Assembly (NCBI RefSeq): GCF_011046895.1
Contig: NZ_CP049250.1
Location: forward strand, 434,001-498,000
From: Rhizobium rhizoryzae
Lineage (GTDB): Bacteria > Pseudomonadota > Alphaproteobacteria > Rhizobiales > Rhizobiaceae
Length of the DNA stretch: 64,000 bases
Direction: 5' to 3'
A program made the position numbers and the translations under genes. The notes under the pieces are model-generated. The model was not told where the DNA came from. It did no database searches and worked only from the letters and a program-made list of their open reading frames with translations. Within the stretch, counting starts at the first letter, position 1, and the number at the start of each line of letters is the position of its first letter. Positions 8,599 to 17,334 of the stretch are shown here, piece by piece.

Positions 8599-9902
8599 CA
8601 GGCTTTGCCGTCCTCAAGCAGGATTTCGATGCGCCGGTTCTGATCAGCCAGCGGGTTATTGGGAACCTGAAGGCGCCGATCCGCATAGCCGGAGATCTGC
8701 TTCACCCGGTCTTCGGCAAGCCCGCCCTTGGTCAGCATGAAATAGGCGCTGTGGGCGCGCTGGGAGGAAAGCCGCCAGTTGTCGTTTTCGCCCGACTTGA
8801 ACGGACGACCGTCCGTATGTCCACGAATGATGACGCTTCCCTTCCGATCCTTCAAAATTGCACCGATCTTCTCCATGGCCAGCACCAGTTCCTTGCGAGG
8901 AACGGCTGAACCGACATTGAACATTGGCGTATCAAGCTGGTCGGAAATCGTGATCAGAAGCCCACCTTCAGCCGGCGTCACGATCAAACCTTCCGCCAGC
9001 TTGCCCGAAATGCCTGCAATCTGGCTTTCGATCTGCTGCTTCAGTTCATCAGCCTTGCGTGCCTCGGCTGCAGCCGCAGCAGCCGCTGCCGCCGCATCCG
9101 CCTGCACCGTTGCAGGGTCGGGTCTGGGTCGCGGGAGAGCGACGGATGCCAGTTGCATATCGGCGGCCGGGGCACCGGCCTGCGCAACGTTTGCCGGGTT
9201 CTTCGGCGGTTCTCCGCGCGTTTGCGTCGCAGAAGGCGGCGTCGGCGGCAGCATTTCCGGCATGGTTTCGTTGGAAGGATTGACCGGCTTGACTTCTGCC
9301 GGCGCCTTGGCCTGTCCGTCAGCACGGGTGACTTCAACCTGCTTGGTCCAGAAGTCGGGATCGAACGGATCGCGATAGGCTTCGCCGCCGTCTGCGCCCG
9401 TTGCGGGGCCCGATGAACTCGCGCCGCCCTCACCCTTTGCGCTGACATTGGCCTGCTGACCGACTTCCTGAGCGATTTCCGCCAGGACGGAATAGGGATT
9501 CTGGAAGAAGTCCGCTTCCGAGAAGTTGGCTTCTTCACCCGAGGCCTGCGTCATATCCTCGCCAGTTGCGGCGGCAGCCCCGACCTTGTCGGCATCGGCC
9601 TTGACCTTGGAGCGCTCCTTGCTCTCCTCGCCTTCAGCGGCATCGACCGGCTTTTCCAGGCCCTTCTTTGCCGGGGTCTGGTCCGAAAGCTTGATCGGGT
9701 TGAAATAGCTGGCGACAGATGCCGTCGTCTTTTCGTTCGCGGCGTTAACCAGCCACATCACGAGGAAAAACGCCATCATCGCTGTCATGAAGTCGGCATA
9801 GGCGATCTTCCAGGCACCACCGTGATGTCCGTCGTGCCCACCGCCATGCTTCTTGACGATGATGATTTCGTTCTTGCCGTGATGATGATTCTGTTCGCTC
9901 AT
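8598..9902 (-). CDS. motB: Flagellar stator protein MotB
   Basis: The 434-residue protein has one membrane helix (residues 31-53) carrying the proton-binding Asp (D37 in [10 protein letters not shown]). A long periplasmic linker rich in Ala, Pro and Glu includes an alanine run. The C-terminal OmpA-like peptidoglycan-binding domain (about 300-430) has [12 protein letters not shown] and NWRLSSQRA. At 434 residues it is longer than enteric MotB (about 308); the extra linker is typical of rhizobia, where MotC binds it. Its partner motA is about 14 kb away on the other strand. The start overlaps the fliH-like gene by four bases (ATGA). Confidence 0.95.
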   Translation of the reverse strand: MSEQNHHHGKNEIIIVKKHGGGHDGHHGGAWKIAYADFMTAMMAFFLVMWLVNAANEKTTASVASYFNPIKLSDQTPAKKGLEKPVDAAEGEESKERSKVKADADKVGAAAATGEDMTQASGEEANFSEADFFQNPYSVLAEIAQEVGQQANVSAKGEGGASSSGPATGADGGEAYRDPFDPDFWTKQVEVTRADGQAKAPAEVKPVNPSNETMPEMLPPTPPSATQTRGEPPKNPANVAQAGAPAADMQLASVALPRPRPDPATVQADAAAAAAAAAAEARKADELKQQIESQIAGISGKLAEGLIVTPAEGGLLITISDQLDTPMFNVGSAVPRKELVLAMEKIGAILKDRKGSVIIRGHTDGRPFKSGENDNWRLSSQRAHSAYFMLTKGGLAEDRVKQISGYADRRLQVPNNPLADQNRRIEILLEDGKA

Positions 9903-10531
9903 GCGAGCACTTTCTTCAGGCTGCCAGCCCAGGCAGAAAGCCGGGTGACCAGGACAGCCTCATTGATATCGACGGACAGATCGAGATCTGATGTCTCGAT
10001 GTGCCGCATGTCCGGGGCATTCTCGCCCAAGGCTTTGGTGAACATTTCAAACAGGTTCTGACTGCCGTGGACCGTCAGTTTCGCGACGTCTTCGCTTTTC
10101 AGGGCCTCAATGACCTGTTGCGCAAGTTCAGCGACCATAGCTTGCGCAACGGCCTCTTCCATCACTGGCGCAAGAACCGCAGTCACCGCCGTCTCCAGGG
10201 CGACGGCAGCCTCCTCGCGCATGCGCTCGAGGCTTTCGACAAGACGTTCAGCGGTCTGTCTTTCCATTTCATGACGTAGTTCAATCAGAGCAGCCTCATG
10301 CTCGGCCACAAGCCGCTCGCGTTCCGCTTCCCAGCGCGCATCGCTGGCCGCCTCGCCTTCGGCGCGCCCTTCTGCAAATGCAGCTGCCCGTTCCGCCTCC
10401 AGATCGACAGACGGTTCTGGCGCTGGGGGCTCGAAATGGAAATCATTGTCGAGCTCAAATGCGACGACCGGAACCGGCGCCGCGGGAGGCGTGGAAAAGT
10501 CCTTCAGATATCGCGTCAGGGATGCCGTCAT
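9899..10531 (-). CDS. FliH-like flagellar export protein
   Basis: I chose the ATG at 10531 (210 residues) because GGAGAGG precedes it. The protein has an acidic, Pro-rich N-terminus, then [17 protein letters not shown] (the A-x3-G/E-G repeat seen in FliH-family stators), a long coiled coil, and a C-terminal domain with [11 protein letters not shown] and [21 protein letters not shown]. FliH holds the FliI ATPase in an inhibited dimer at the export gate. The gene heads motB-motC-fliK, with an ATGA overlap into motB. The repeat pattern, coiled coil and context support a FliH role, but sequence alone does not prove it. Confidence 0.6.
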   Translation of the reverse strand: MTASLTRYLKDFSTPPAAPVPVVAFELDNDFHFEPPAPEPSVDLEAERAAAFAEGRAEGEAASDARWEAERERLVAEHEAALIELRHEMERQTAERLVESLERMREEAAVALETAVTAVLAPVMEEAVAQAMVAELAQQVIEALKSEDVAKLTVHGSQNLFEMFTKALGENAPDMRHIETSDLDLSVDINEAVLVTRLSAWAGSLKKVLA

Positions 10532-10702
10532 CGTCCCTCTCCTGCACTGCGAAAGGCCGGACCTTCGCATGGTGAAGCGCTCGAAGGCACAAGTCGTCGA
10601 AAGCTAGCCACCATGATTTTCGCCATACCCTACTGCATGCCAAACATGTCCCGACAAATTTATCGGATCAGCGTGAATTTTTTGGAACTTTAGGAATTCA
10701 AA

Positions 10703-10716
10703 CTTGCGCGAAGGTG
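10703..10716 (-). promoter_or_regulatory. Flagellar motif copy before the fliH-like gene
   Basis: The minus strand reads CACCTTCGCGCAAG, 172 bases before the start of the fliH-like gene that opens the motB-motC-fliK run. It lies in the 245-base gap after the third flagellin gene. Two inner positions differ from the consensus. Confidence 0.45.
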
Positions 10717-10776
10717 AAGATAGGGGCCGCCATTCCGACGAGCAGCGACCCCTTGTATCGTTTCAACGATTTGTGA

Positions 10777-11745
10777 CTACTGCTGGAAGAGCTGCAGAAT
10801 GTTCTGGGCGTTGGTGTTCGCGATGGAGAGCGACTGGATCGCCAACTGCTGCTGCGTCTGCAGGGCCTTCAATCGGGTCGATTCCTCGTTCATGTCTGCA
10901 TCGACCAGACGACCGATACCGGTATCGATCGCATCCATCAGGGTCGAAACGAACTGCTCCTGCATGTCGATACGGCTGGTGATGGCACCAAGCGCTGACG
11001 CTGAATCGGTCAGGCGCTGAAGGATCTTTTCTGTTGCACTCAACATTCCGGCGAGATCTTCTGCCGAGGTCGTATTGCTGATCGCAATTTCGGTTCCAGA
11101 TGCACCGGAGGCGGAATCGGCATTGATCAGGAAGTAGTCCGCTGCAACCGTACCGCCGCTACCGTCAGGCTGATCTACGGTCCAGTCCATGGTCAGAACG
11201 CCGCGCTGGGCGTCTTCGGTATCGATGAGGGTCGAGGTTGCCGTATCGAAAGCGAGCGTCGTCAGGCTTACGGCACCATCGGAAGCGCGATTGAACGATG
11301 CAACGATATTCTTGACGCCCGGATTTGCGCTATCCTTGTTGAAAAGCCAGTTTTCTCCGGAGAAAGACGCTGATTCGGAGATCGATGACAGCTGGTTCTT
11401 CAGCTGTTCGATTTCCTTGTTGATTTTGGTTTTATCGACACCTGGCTGTGATGCAGCCGTTATCTTGGATTTGATCTGATCGACGACCTTGATGGCGGAA
11501 TCCAAGCCCGTATAGGCCGTGTCCGTGGTCGCTGCGCCAAGACCGAGAGCATCCTGAACCGTGCTGAGCGCCTTGTTGTCCGACCGCATGGTGGTTGCGA
11601 TCGACCAGTAGGCAGCGTTATCAGCAGCGGTCTCGACGCGGTAACCCGACGAAATGCGCGCCTGCACCTGCTCCATGTTCTGATTGACGGAACGCAGTGT
11701 CTGAAGCGCCGCCAGAGCGCCGGTGTTGGTAATAATACTTGTCAT
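10777..11745 (-). CDS. Flagellin (third in the tandem set)
   Basis: This 322-residue flagellin has the N-terminal D0/D1 block (SIITNTGALAALQTLRSVN ... ISSGYRVETAADNAAYWSIA) and the C-terminal D1/D0 block (VDADMNEESTRLKALQTQQQLAIQSLSIANTNAQNILQLFQQ). The middle differs clearly from the two upstream paralogues, so it is the most divergent copy. In complex rhizobial filaments a main flagellin is mixed with minor ones, and this is probably a minor subunit. By position it corresponds to Agrobacterium flaC or Sinorhizobium flaD, and I cannot tell which. It has its own promoter region and no clear terminator. Confidence 0.95.
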   Translation of the reverse strand: MTSIITNTGALAALQTLRSVNQNMEQVQARISSGYRVETAADNAAYWSIATTMRSDNKALSTVQDALGLGAATTDTAYTGLDSAIKVVDQIKSKITAASQPGVDKTKINKEIEQLKNQLSSISESASFSGENWLFNKDSANPGVKNIVASFNRASDGAVSLTTLAFDTATSTLIDTEDAQRGVLTMDWTVDQPDGSGGTVAADYFLINADSASGASGTEIAISNTTSAEDLAGMLSATEKILQRLTDSASALGAITSRIDMQEQFVSTLMDAIDTGIGRLVDADMNEESTRLKALQTQQQLAIQSLSIANTNAQNILQLFQQ

Positions 11746-11759
11746 TTCGAATATCGCCC

Positions 11760-11812
11760 CTGGATATGATTTGGGACATGCCGGACCGGGCTAAACGCGC
11801 GATTGCATCATG
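11760..11812 (-). promoter_or_regulatory. Promoter block and leader block of the third flagellin gene
   Basis: On the minus strand CATGATGC begins at 11812 and is followed 17 bases on by TTTAGCCCGG, the counterpart of CATGAAGC ... TTGCCGGTAG before flaA. A leader block GTCCGGCATGTCCCAAA...TATCCAG then matches the flaA leader almost base for base. Promoter function is inferred from this conservation. Confidence 0.5.
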
Positions 11813-11932
11813 CAGACGTTAGCCGACCAAGTTTTCGGCAGACGTTCGGGCGTATGTGAATGGCCAGCCCGATCTGCTCCGAACAGAGCATTCAGCAGAC
11901 TCGCATCCCGAGGTCGATAAAGCCGCATTTGT

Positions 11933-11946
11933 CTTGTGCGAGGCTG
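11933..11946 (-). promoter_or_regulatory. Flagellar motif copy before the third flagellin gene
   Basis: The minus strand reads CAGCCTCGCACAAG. All 14 bases are identical to the copy before flgF. It lies 188 bases before the flagellin start, upstream of the promoter-like block, and downstream of the flaB terminator. Confidence 0.55.
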
Positions 11947-12010
11947 ATCTTTTTCCATAGACAACAGGTTGGGGAAGAAGCCGAACCGTCCGTATCAGGA
12001 ATCCTGAACG

Positions 12011-12048
12011 AAAAAGGGAGGCCGCGCAAACTGCGCGGCCTCCCTTTT
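12011..12048 (-). terminator. Rho-independent terminator of the second flagellin gene
   Basis: The arms 12016-12028 and 12032-12044 form a perfect 13-bp GC-rich stem with a three-base loop. Flanking AAAA and TTTT extend the pairing, and on the minus strand the stem ends in TTTTTCG. It lies 23 bases after the stop. Confidence 0.88.
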
Positions 12049-12070
12049 GAAGGTCTGAAACGTCTTACGA

Positions 12071-13033
12071 TTAACGGAAGAGTGTCAGAATGTTCTGCGA
12101 GTCGTTGTTGGCAATCGAGAGAGCCTGGATGCCAAGCTGCTGCTGTGTCTGCAGAGCCTTCAGCTTTGTCGACTCTTCGTTCATGTCGGCATCCACGAGC
12201 TTGCCAACACCGGTGTCGATGGAATCGATCAGATCCTGAACGAAGTTGGACTGGAGATCGATACGGCTGTTGATCGAGCCGACGTCAGCTGCCGCATCGG
12301 TCATTTCCTTCAGGGCCTGATCCGTTGCAACGAGATACTGCGCCATTTCATCACGTGTCGTCGTGTTCGTGATGGTGAGGCCCAGCACACCGTCTGCCAA
12401 CGCGCCGTTGGTCTGCGTGTTGCCGGTCTCATCGACGTAGGTCAGGTTCGTCCATTCCTTGGAGAGAATGCCAGCGCCGGCCGTATCGTTTGCACCCGTT
12501 GCGTCGAGGCTGACCAGAGTGGACTTCGTGGTGTCGTACTCCAGCGTTGTGAGGCTGATATTGCCGGTCGCATCGCGGTTGAAGGAACCGATGATGGCCT
12601 TGGTCTCAGGAGTCGTGGTCGGGTCTTCGAGAACCCAGTTCTGACCGGAGAAGGACGCCGACTTCGCGATCGACTTCAGCTGGTCCTGGAGCTGCGTGAT
12701 TTCCTTCTGGACCTTTTCCTTGTCCACGCCGGGCTGCGAGGCAGCCGTCAGCTTGGCCTTGATCTCGTCGACAACCTTGATCGAGCTCTGGAGAGCCGTG
12801 TAAGCCGTATCCGTCATCGCAGCGCCAAGGCCGAGAGCGTCCTTGACTGTGCCAAGAGCCTTGTTGTCCGAACGCATCGTCGTGGCAATCGACCAGTAAG
12901 CAGCGTTGTCCGAGGCCGTTTCGATGCGATATCCGGAAGATACGTGGTTCTGCGTTGTTTCCATATCGCTGGCGATGGAGCGCAGAGTGGAGAGCGCTGC
13001 AATCGCTGCGGTATTGGTCAGAATGCTGGTCAT
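12071..13033 (-). CDS. flaB: Flagellin FlaB
   Basis: This 320-residue flagellin is very close to the upstream flaA product. It shares the N-terminal block (STLRSIASDMETTQNHVSS), the central KDALGLGAAMTDTAY segment, and the C-terminal block LQTQQQLGIQALSIANNDSQNILTLFR. The variable surface segment (about residues 150-215) differs most. It starts at the ATG at 13033 with TAGGGGCC before it, and has its own promoter region and a strong terminator. The name follows gene order in Agrobacterium and Sinorhizobium and is not diagnostic for function. Confidence 0.93.
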   Translation of the reverse strand: MTSILTNTAAIAALSTLRSIASDMETTQNHVSSGYRIETASDNAAYWSIATTMRSDNKALGTVKDALGLGAAMTDTAYTALQSSIKVVDEIKAKLTAASQPGVDKEKVQKEITQLQDQLKSIAKSASFSGQNWVLEDPTTTPETKAIIGSFNRDATGNISLTTLEYDTTKSTLVSLDATGANDTAGAGILSKEWTNLTYVDETGNTQTNGALADGVLGLTITNTTTRDEMAQYLVATDQALKEMTDAAADVGSINSRIDLQSNFVQDLIDSIDTGVGKLVDADMNEESTKLKALQTQQQLGIQALSIANNDSQNILTLFR

Positions 13034-13075
13034 AATTGGCCCCTACAAGAAAACAGTGGACTTGATATTCCGGGT

Positions 13076-13151
13076 CTACCGGCAAGGGGTGTTGCGCCTC
13101 ATGCTCGTCCTGCTTCCAATGGTTATCGGGACGCACCGCTTGTATGAGTCC
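13076..13151 (-). promoter_or_regulatory. Promoter block of flaB
   Basis: On the minus strand CATGAGGC (ending at 13096) is followed ten bases on by TTGCCGGTAG (13085-13076), nearly the same as before flaA. A weaker flagellar-motif copy, GGACTCATACAAG (13139-13151), lies 106 bases before the start. The flaA-type leader block is not preserved. Confidence 0.45.
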
Positions 13152-13232
13152 ATATCAACTGATTAAGGTTAACAAATATTGAAGTGGTTAAGGAAAAGAT
13201 TAGCGGACTGAAGGGAAACATTTACTCAGAGA

Positions 13233-13262
13233 CAAAAAAATCGCGCCCTGGCCGGGCGCGAT
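13233..13262 (-). terminator. Rho-independent terminator of flaA
   Basis: The arms 13240-13248 and 13254-13262 form a perfect 9-bp stem with a five-base loop. On the minus strand the stem is followed by a run of seven T. It lies 28 bases after the flaA stop. Confidence 0.92.
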
Positions 13263-13289
13263 CTTAAACTTTGCTTAACCTTGGTTCGC

Positions 13290-14252
13290 TTAGCGGAAGA
13301 GCGACAGGATGCTCTGCGAGTCGTTGTTTGCGATGGACAGAGCCTGGATGCCGAGCTGCTGCTGCGTCTGCAGAGCCTTGAGGCGGGTCGACTCTTCGTT
13401 CATGTCAGCGTCAACGAGCTTGCCAACGCCCTTGTCGATGGAGTCCATCAGGTCTTCGACGAAGGAGTTCTGCAGTTCGATACGGCTGTTGATGGCACCA
13501 ACGTCAGCGCCGGCATCGGTCATTTCCTTCAGTGCAGCTTCAACACCAGACAGGATCTGCGCCATCGTGTTGCGATCGGTGGTGCCGGTGATCGTGAAGC
13601 CCAAGATGCCATCGGCGACTTCGCCGTCTGTCTGTGTCTGACCAGCGTCGTCCACATAGGTCAGGCCGGTGCGCTCCTTGGACAGGATGCCGTCGCCAGA
13701 CGTATCGTTGGTGCCATCGGTCTGCAAGCTGACCAGGGTGGAGCTTGTGGTGTCGTATTCCAGGGTCGTCAGGCTGATATTGCCTTCAGAGTCACGGTTG
13801 AACGAACCAACGATTGCCTTGGTTTCCGGCGTATTGTTATCATCCTGCAGAACCCAGTTCTGACCGGAGAAGGATGCAGACTTTGCAATCGACTTCAGCT
13901 GGTCCTGAAGCTGCTTGATTTCCTTTTGAACCTTGTCCTTGTCAACGCCCGGCTGGGAGGCAGCAGTCAGCTTGGTCTTGATCTGGTCGACAACCTTGAT
14001 GGAAGATTCAATCGCGGTGTAGGCTGTATCAGTGGTAGCAGCACCCAGACCGAGAGCGTCCTTAACGGTGCCAAGTGCCTTGTTGTCGGAGCGCATCGTT
14101 GTCGCGATCGACCAGTAAGCGGCGTTGTCGGAAGCGCTTGCGACGCTATAGCCCGATGAGATCGCCGACTGGGTCTTCTCCATGCTGCTGCTGATGGAGC
14201 GCAATGTGGAGAGCGCTGAGATAGCCGAGCTATTCGTCATAATTGATGACAT
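13290..14252 (-). CDS. flaA: Flagellin FlaA
   Basis: This is the first flagellin of the set, with 320 residues. The N-terminal D0/D1 block reads STLRSISSSMEKTQSAISS, and the C-terminal block ends NNDSQSILSLFR. In Agrobacterium and Sinorhizobium FlaA is the main filament protein and is required for a functional filament; I apply that by position and by its strong expression signals (own promoter blocks, strong terminator). I kept the start at 14252 because MSSIMTN aligns with the paralogues MTSILTN and MTSIITN; an inner ATG at 14240 would shorten the conserved end. Confidence 0.94.
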   Translation of the reverse strand: MSSIMTNSSAISALSTLRSISSSMEKTQSAISSGYSVASASDNAAYWSIATTMRSDNKALGTVKDALGLGAATTDTAYTAIESSIKVVDQIKTKLTAASQPGVDKDKVQKEIKQLQDQLKSIAKSASFSGQNWVLQDDNNTPETKAIVGSFNRDSEGNISLTTLEYDTTSSTLVSLQTDGTNDTSGDGILSKERTGLTYVDDAGQTQTDGEVADGILGFTITGTTDRNTMAQILSGVEAALKEMTDAGADVGAINSRIELQNSFVEDLMDSIDKGVGKLVDADMNEESTRLKALQTQQQLGIQALSIANNDSQSILSLFR

Positions 14253-14781
14253 AGTATTCTAGTCCCTTGTTACTGGATACTCGTTGGGGACATACCGGAC
14301 TTAAACTACCGGCAATGACGATTGGCTTCATGCCCACTCGGTTCCGTGTACTCGAAGGAAACCAAACGCGTCATATGCCAAGGATATTTGCAGAGATTCA
14401 TTGCGGATTCCTTAAACCGCATTCTAAAGTTCGACCTATGCAAACACTCCGGTGGATAATGATTTACAGACTATGACCAGAAGAATTATCGCATTGTTTT
14501 AATTAAATTTTTTCGGCCTGCTTCACAGAAAGGCAATGTGTGCCGTCACGACATGATTTCGAGTTCGAAGGGCTGGCTGTTAACGCTTGAGAAGCTTTGT
14601 TCGCACTTGCGCATCGTACGATATGGAGACGATCGTGCCTGCCCGAAATCGCCTCGAAAATGAGCAGTCCGCGCAAAGCTTCGCCAGTTGGAAGCGACAG
14701 GGAACGGAAGAAATGATCGGTCGAGCCTGAATGGAACGGCGTCCGGGCGTGAAAAATTCGATCTTTGCCCGCCTGATTGCG
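14253..14781 (-). other. Long gap between fliP and flaA
   Basis: This 529-base stretch has no convincing gene; an 86-codon open frame at 14580-14840 overlaps the fliP end and looks like chance. The flaA promoter and leader blocks occupy 14273-14332. Bases 14380-14520 are AT-rich. I see no clear terminator for the long operon ending with fliP. Confidence 0.6.
14273..14332 (-). promoter_or_regulatory. Promoter block and leader block of flaA
   Basis: On the minus strand CATGAAGC (14332-14325) is followed nine bases on by TTGCCGGTAG (14315-14306). The leader block GTCCGGTATGTCCCCAA...TATCCAG (14300-14273) comes next and is repeated before the third flagellin gene. The GCCGGTAG part resembles a sigma-28 type -10 box (GCCGATAA), but no matching -35 is evident. 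Confidence 0.5.
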
Positions 14782-15519
14782 TTAGTTAAACGAGCGGACG
14801 AGGCTTCCCACCAGGAGGTTCCAGCCGTCGATGAGGACAAAAAAGAGGATCTTGAAGGGGAGAGAGATGGAGGTCGGCGGCAGCATCATCATACCCATGG
14901 CCATGGTGATGGCAGCGACGATCATGTCGATCACCAGAAATGGCAAGACAATCAGAAAGCCGATCTCGAAGCCGCGCCGGATTTCAGACAACATGAAAGC
15001 CGGTATCAGCACGCGATAGTCTACAGCTTCCGGCGTGCCGACGGACTGGCCCTTCTCTCGCGCGATGTCCACGAAGAGCGTCAGATCCTTCTCACGCGTG
15101 TTGGCGCTCATGAAAGCTCTGAAGGGCTCCCCGATCCGTTGTACCGCTTCCGCCTCGTTGATTTCGTTGCGCAGCAGGGGCTGTACGCCTTCCGTCCATG
15201 CACGATCGAAGGTCGGCGTCATGACGTAGAAGGTCATGAACAGGGCCATGGAGATCAGGACCATGTTGGAAGGCGCGGTTGCCAGACCCATTCCTGTTCG
15301 GAGAATGGAAAAAGCAATGATGAACCGCGGAAAGCTGGTGACCATCACCAGAATGCCCGGCGCAATGGAAAGCACCGTCAGCAGTCCGAAGGTACGGATG
15401 ATCCACGCCGCCGCGGAGCCATCCACCGGCAGATTCAAAAGGTCAGCTGGCGATTGCTGTGCAAATGCCAGTCCCGGTGCCATCAGGAAGACGGCGAGCA
15501 GCGCAAGGAGTCGAATCAT
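14782..15519 (-). CDS. fliP: Flagellar type III export gate protein FliP
   Basis: The 245-residue protein has a cleavable N-terminal signal (about 1-20, ending AFAQQ), as many FliP proteins do. Membrane segments near 43-65, 85-105, 185-210 and 215-240 contain the family landmarks TSFPRFIIAFSILRTGMG, RAFMSANTREKD and FLIVLPFLVIDMIVAAITMAMGMMMLPP. FliP builds the core of the export gate with FliQ and FliR. Its start overlaps the fliL stop by four bases. It is the last gene of the long operon that begins with flgF. Confidence 0.97.
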   Translation of the reverse strand: MIRLLALLAVFLMAPGLAFAQQSPADLLNLPVDGSAAAWIIRTFGLLTVLSIAPGILVMVTSFPRFIIAFSILRTGMGLATAPSNMVLISMALFMTFYVMTPTFDRAWTEGVQPLLRNEINEAEAVQRIGEPFRAFMSANTREKDLTLFVDIAREKGQSVGTPEAVDYRVLIPAFMLSEIRRGFEIGFLIVLPFLVIDMIVAAITMAMGMMMLPPTSISLPFKILFFVLIDGWNLLVGSLVRSFN

Positions 15520-16052
15520 TCGATCACGAAGGTTCTGAACATCACTTTCGATACTTTGCCTTGCGAACGCAGGTCAACACGTTCCTGAATGTCGTCCTTA
15601 AGATATTGAAATCCGCGTGGACCTTCGATCTGCTGGAGCGAGACGGTCCGCATGTAGGCCATAATATCCTGGTGGATCTGCTCAGCGAGCGGCATTTCAG
15701 GCGCCCCTTTGAACGCCAGCGCCACTTCAAGTCGAACCCAGTTGTCGGAAGGATAGGCGAGGTTTGTCGTGATAGGCTCAAGCTGCACGACGCCGGTCGC
15801 AGGGGTGGAAATGTGAGGGAGGCCCTCCTCCTTCTTGCCACCGCCATGGGCGGCGGCCGCCGCGGCAGCTGCCGCTTCCTGCTTTTTCTCTTCTGCAGCC
15901 TTTTCGGCAGCCGGATCCTTCGGCGCGATCATTCCACCGAGAAACCAGCCGCCACCGGCGCCGATCAGAGTGACGATGGCGACGCCAGCGATGGTGGCCA
16001 CCATGCCGCCACCCTTTTTCTTGGTCTCAGCGCCTTCTGCTGCGTCTTCCAT
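15516..16052 (-). CDS. fliL: Flagellar basal-body-associated protein FliL
   Basis: This 178-residue protein has a single membrane helix (about residues 16-38, GMVATIAGVAIVTLIGAGGGWFLGG), an Ala/Lys/Glu-rich linker with an alanine run near residues 60-70, and a periplasmic FliL domain (about 85-178) ending KVMFRTFVIE. FliL sits around the stator units and supports torque. It is preceded by AAGGGATACCGGG, and fliP overlaps its stop. The length is normal for the family. Confidence 0.93.
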   Translation of the reverse strand: MEDAAEGAETKKKGGGMVATIAGVAIVTLIGAGGGWFLGGMIAPKDPAAEKAAEEKKQEAAAAAAAAAHGGGKKEEGLPHISTPATGVVQLEPITTNLAYPSDNWVRLEVALAFKGAPEMPLAEQIHQDIMAYMRTVSLQQIEGPRGFQYLKDDIQERVDLRSQGKVSKVMFRTFVIE

Positions 16053-16078
16053 GATCCCGGTATCCCTTCAGGCCGTCA

Positions 16079-16789
16079 TCAGAAAGGTGAGAACAGGTCG
16101 ACAACCTGCTGGCCGACTGGCGGCTGCTGCACTTCCATCAGGCGACCGCGACCGCCGTAGGAGATGCGGGCTTCGGCGATCTTGTCATAGGAAATGCTGT
16201 TCTTGGCGTTAACATCCTGTGGCCGAACAATACCCGCCACATTCAGGATGCGAATTTCGTGATTGACGCGCACTTCCTGCGAGCCGCTGATCAGAAGGTT
16301 TCCATTTTCGAGGACGCCGGTCACGACCGCTGCGACCAGAAGGTTCAGCTTTTCCGAGCGCTTGGTTGATCCCTTGCCCTTCGAAGAGGTATCGGAATCC
16401 GTGCTCAAGTCACCATCCGTCTTCGGCTTCCAACCCAGAAGACTTGCACCGACTTCCCACTTCAAACCTGTGGAGTTTGTCCGGCTGCGGTCGGTTTCGT
16501 TATCGAAATCCGCTTTATCATTGATCTGGATATCGACCGTCAGGATGTCGCCCACATTCAATGCACGCGCATCCTTGAAGAGCGCTGCCTGGCTATCGGT
16601 CCACAGCGAATAACCGTTCGCCATGTGGCGTGGCTGCTTGGGATAGGACGACATCTGCGGCGTCTGTGCATACTGAAGACCGCTGCCGATCGGGCTCATC
16701 GACGGAGCATTGCCGATCTCCTTGACCGTCTGACTGGCGCAACCTGTCAAAAGCAGGCCTACACAAAATACGGAAATGCGCTTGATCAT
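16079..16789 (-). CDS. flgH: Flagellar L-ring lipoprotein FlgH
   Basis: This 236-residue outer-membrane L-ring subunit begins with a lipoprotein signal whose lipobox is LLTGC, so Cys17 should be lipidated. Family landmarks are YSLWTDSQAALFKDARALNVGDILTV, the central TNSTGLKWEVGASLLG, and the C-terminal ISYGGRGRLMEVQQPPVGQQVVDLFSPF. It overlaps motE by four bases and lies between motE and fliL. FlgH forms the outer bushing in the outer membrane, complementing the P-ring protein FlgI encoded two genes upstream. Confidence 0.96.
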   Translation of the reverse strand: MIKRISVFCVGLLLTGCASQTVKEIGNAPSMSPIGSGLQYAQTPQMSSYPKQPRHMANGYSLWTDSQAALFKDARALNVGDILTVDIQINDKADFDNETDRSRTNSTGLKWEVGASLLGWKPKTDGDLSTDSDTSSKGKGSTKRSEKLNLLVAAVVTGVLENGNLLISGSQEVRVNHEIRILNVAGIVRPQDVNAKNSISYDKIAEARISYGGRGRLMEVQQPPVGQQVVDLFSPF

Positions 16790-17334
16790 GTGCGGCGATC
16801 CTTGGATGTGTTGGGGTCGGACGCGCTGGACATGATCATGGAAATCTGACCCGCCTTCAGCGGATCCATCTCACTCAGAATCAGGCCGGACTGACGTGCC
16901 GGAAGTTTCATGATGATCGCTGCAGCCAGTTCGAGCCTCATCTGCTCAAGCCGGGGCGCTGCCGCGTCTGCTTTCATTGTCTTGAAGATTTCGATCAGGC
17001 CGGCATCTGCCTTTGCCATGAACTCGTTGCGAACCTTGAGCCACTGCTCATATTCCGCCTTGCGCTTTTCCAGAACGGCGATGCGTTCGTCCACATCCGC
17101 CTGCAGCTTTTCGAGTTCCTGCTTCTGCAGAAGGTAGCGCTGATCGCGCGCTGAATCGGCGATGTTCGTGCAGAACTTCTCGATATCGGCAGCGGTCGAA
17201 TCTTGCGGCAGCGACGTCGCCTGCTGTGCATTGACCTGTGGCACCAGAAGCAGAAGCGCTCCAACCACCGCCATTCGCAGGAAAGATTTCCTGCGGCCAA
17301 GCGCGAACATGACAGGTTCCAGATCAGACTTCAT
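16786..17334 (-). CDS. motE: MotC-specific periplasmic chaperone MotE
   Basis: The 182-residue protein has an N-terminal signal or anchor (about 20-37), a coiled coil (about 65-105, QKQELEKLQADVDERIAVLEKRKAEYEQW), and a C-terminal MgtE-N-like helical domain (AAAIIMKLPARQSGLILSEMDPLKAGQI). MotE of Sinorhizobium helps MotC fold and acts as a disulphide-linked dimer. The only cysteine seen here is Cys55, just before the coiled coil, and could serve that bond. It overlaps flgI and flgH by four bases each. Some genomes annotate the domain only as a magnesium-transporter-like protein; the context favours MotE. Confidence 0.85.
   Translation of the reverse strand: MKSDLEPVMFALGRRKSFLRMAVVGALLLLVPQVNAQQATSLPQDSTAADIEKFCTNIADSARDQRYLLQKQELEKLQADVDERIAVLEKRKAEYEQWLKVRNEFMAKADAGLIEIFKTMKADAAAPRLEQMRLELAAAIIMKLPARQSGLILSEMDPLKAGQISMIMSSASDPNTSKDRRT

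Larger units (their letters stand above)
11746..12070 (-). other. Flagellin intergenic region
   Basis: These 325 bases hold no gene. They contain, from right to left, the terminator of the second flagellin gene (12011-12048), a copy of the shared flagellar motif (11933-11946), a promoter-like block (11786-11812) and a leader block (11760-11786) shared with flaA. The rest shows no further structure. Confidence 0.7.

Noticed and set aside
9061-9110. Alanine-codon runs in motB, fliL and cheA as microsatellites
   Set aside because: They encode flexible linkers in all three proteins and are not perfect nucleotide repeats.
10777-14252. Three long similar segments as a possible mobile or repeat array
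   Set aside because: They are paralogous flagellin genes with their own promoters and terminators; no insertion-sequence ends or target duplications are seen.
14306-14332. Classical sigma-28 promoter for flaA
   Set aside because: A GCCGGTAG box resembles the -10 element, but there is no TAAAG-like -35 box at the right distance, and no fliA gene is seen in this window.
14580-14840. 86-codon frame on the minus strand after fliP
   Set aside because: It overlaps the fliP end, has no ribosome site and no recognisable features.
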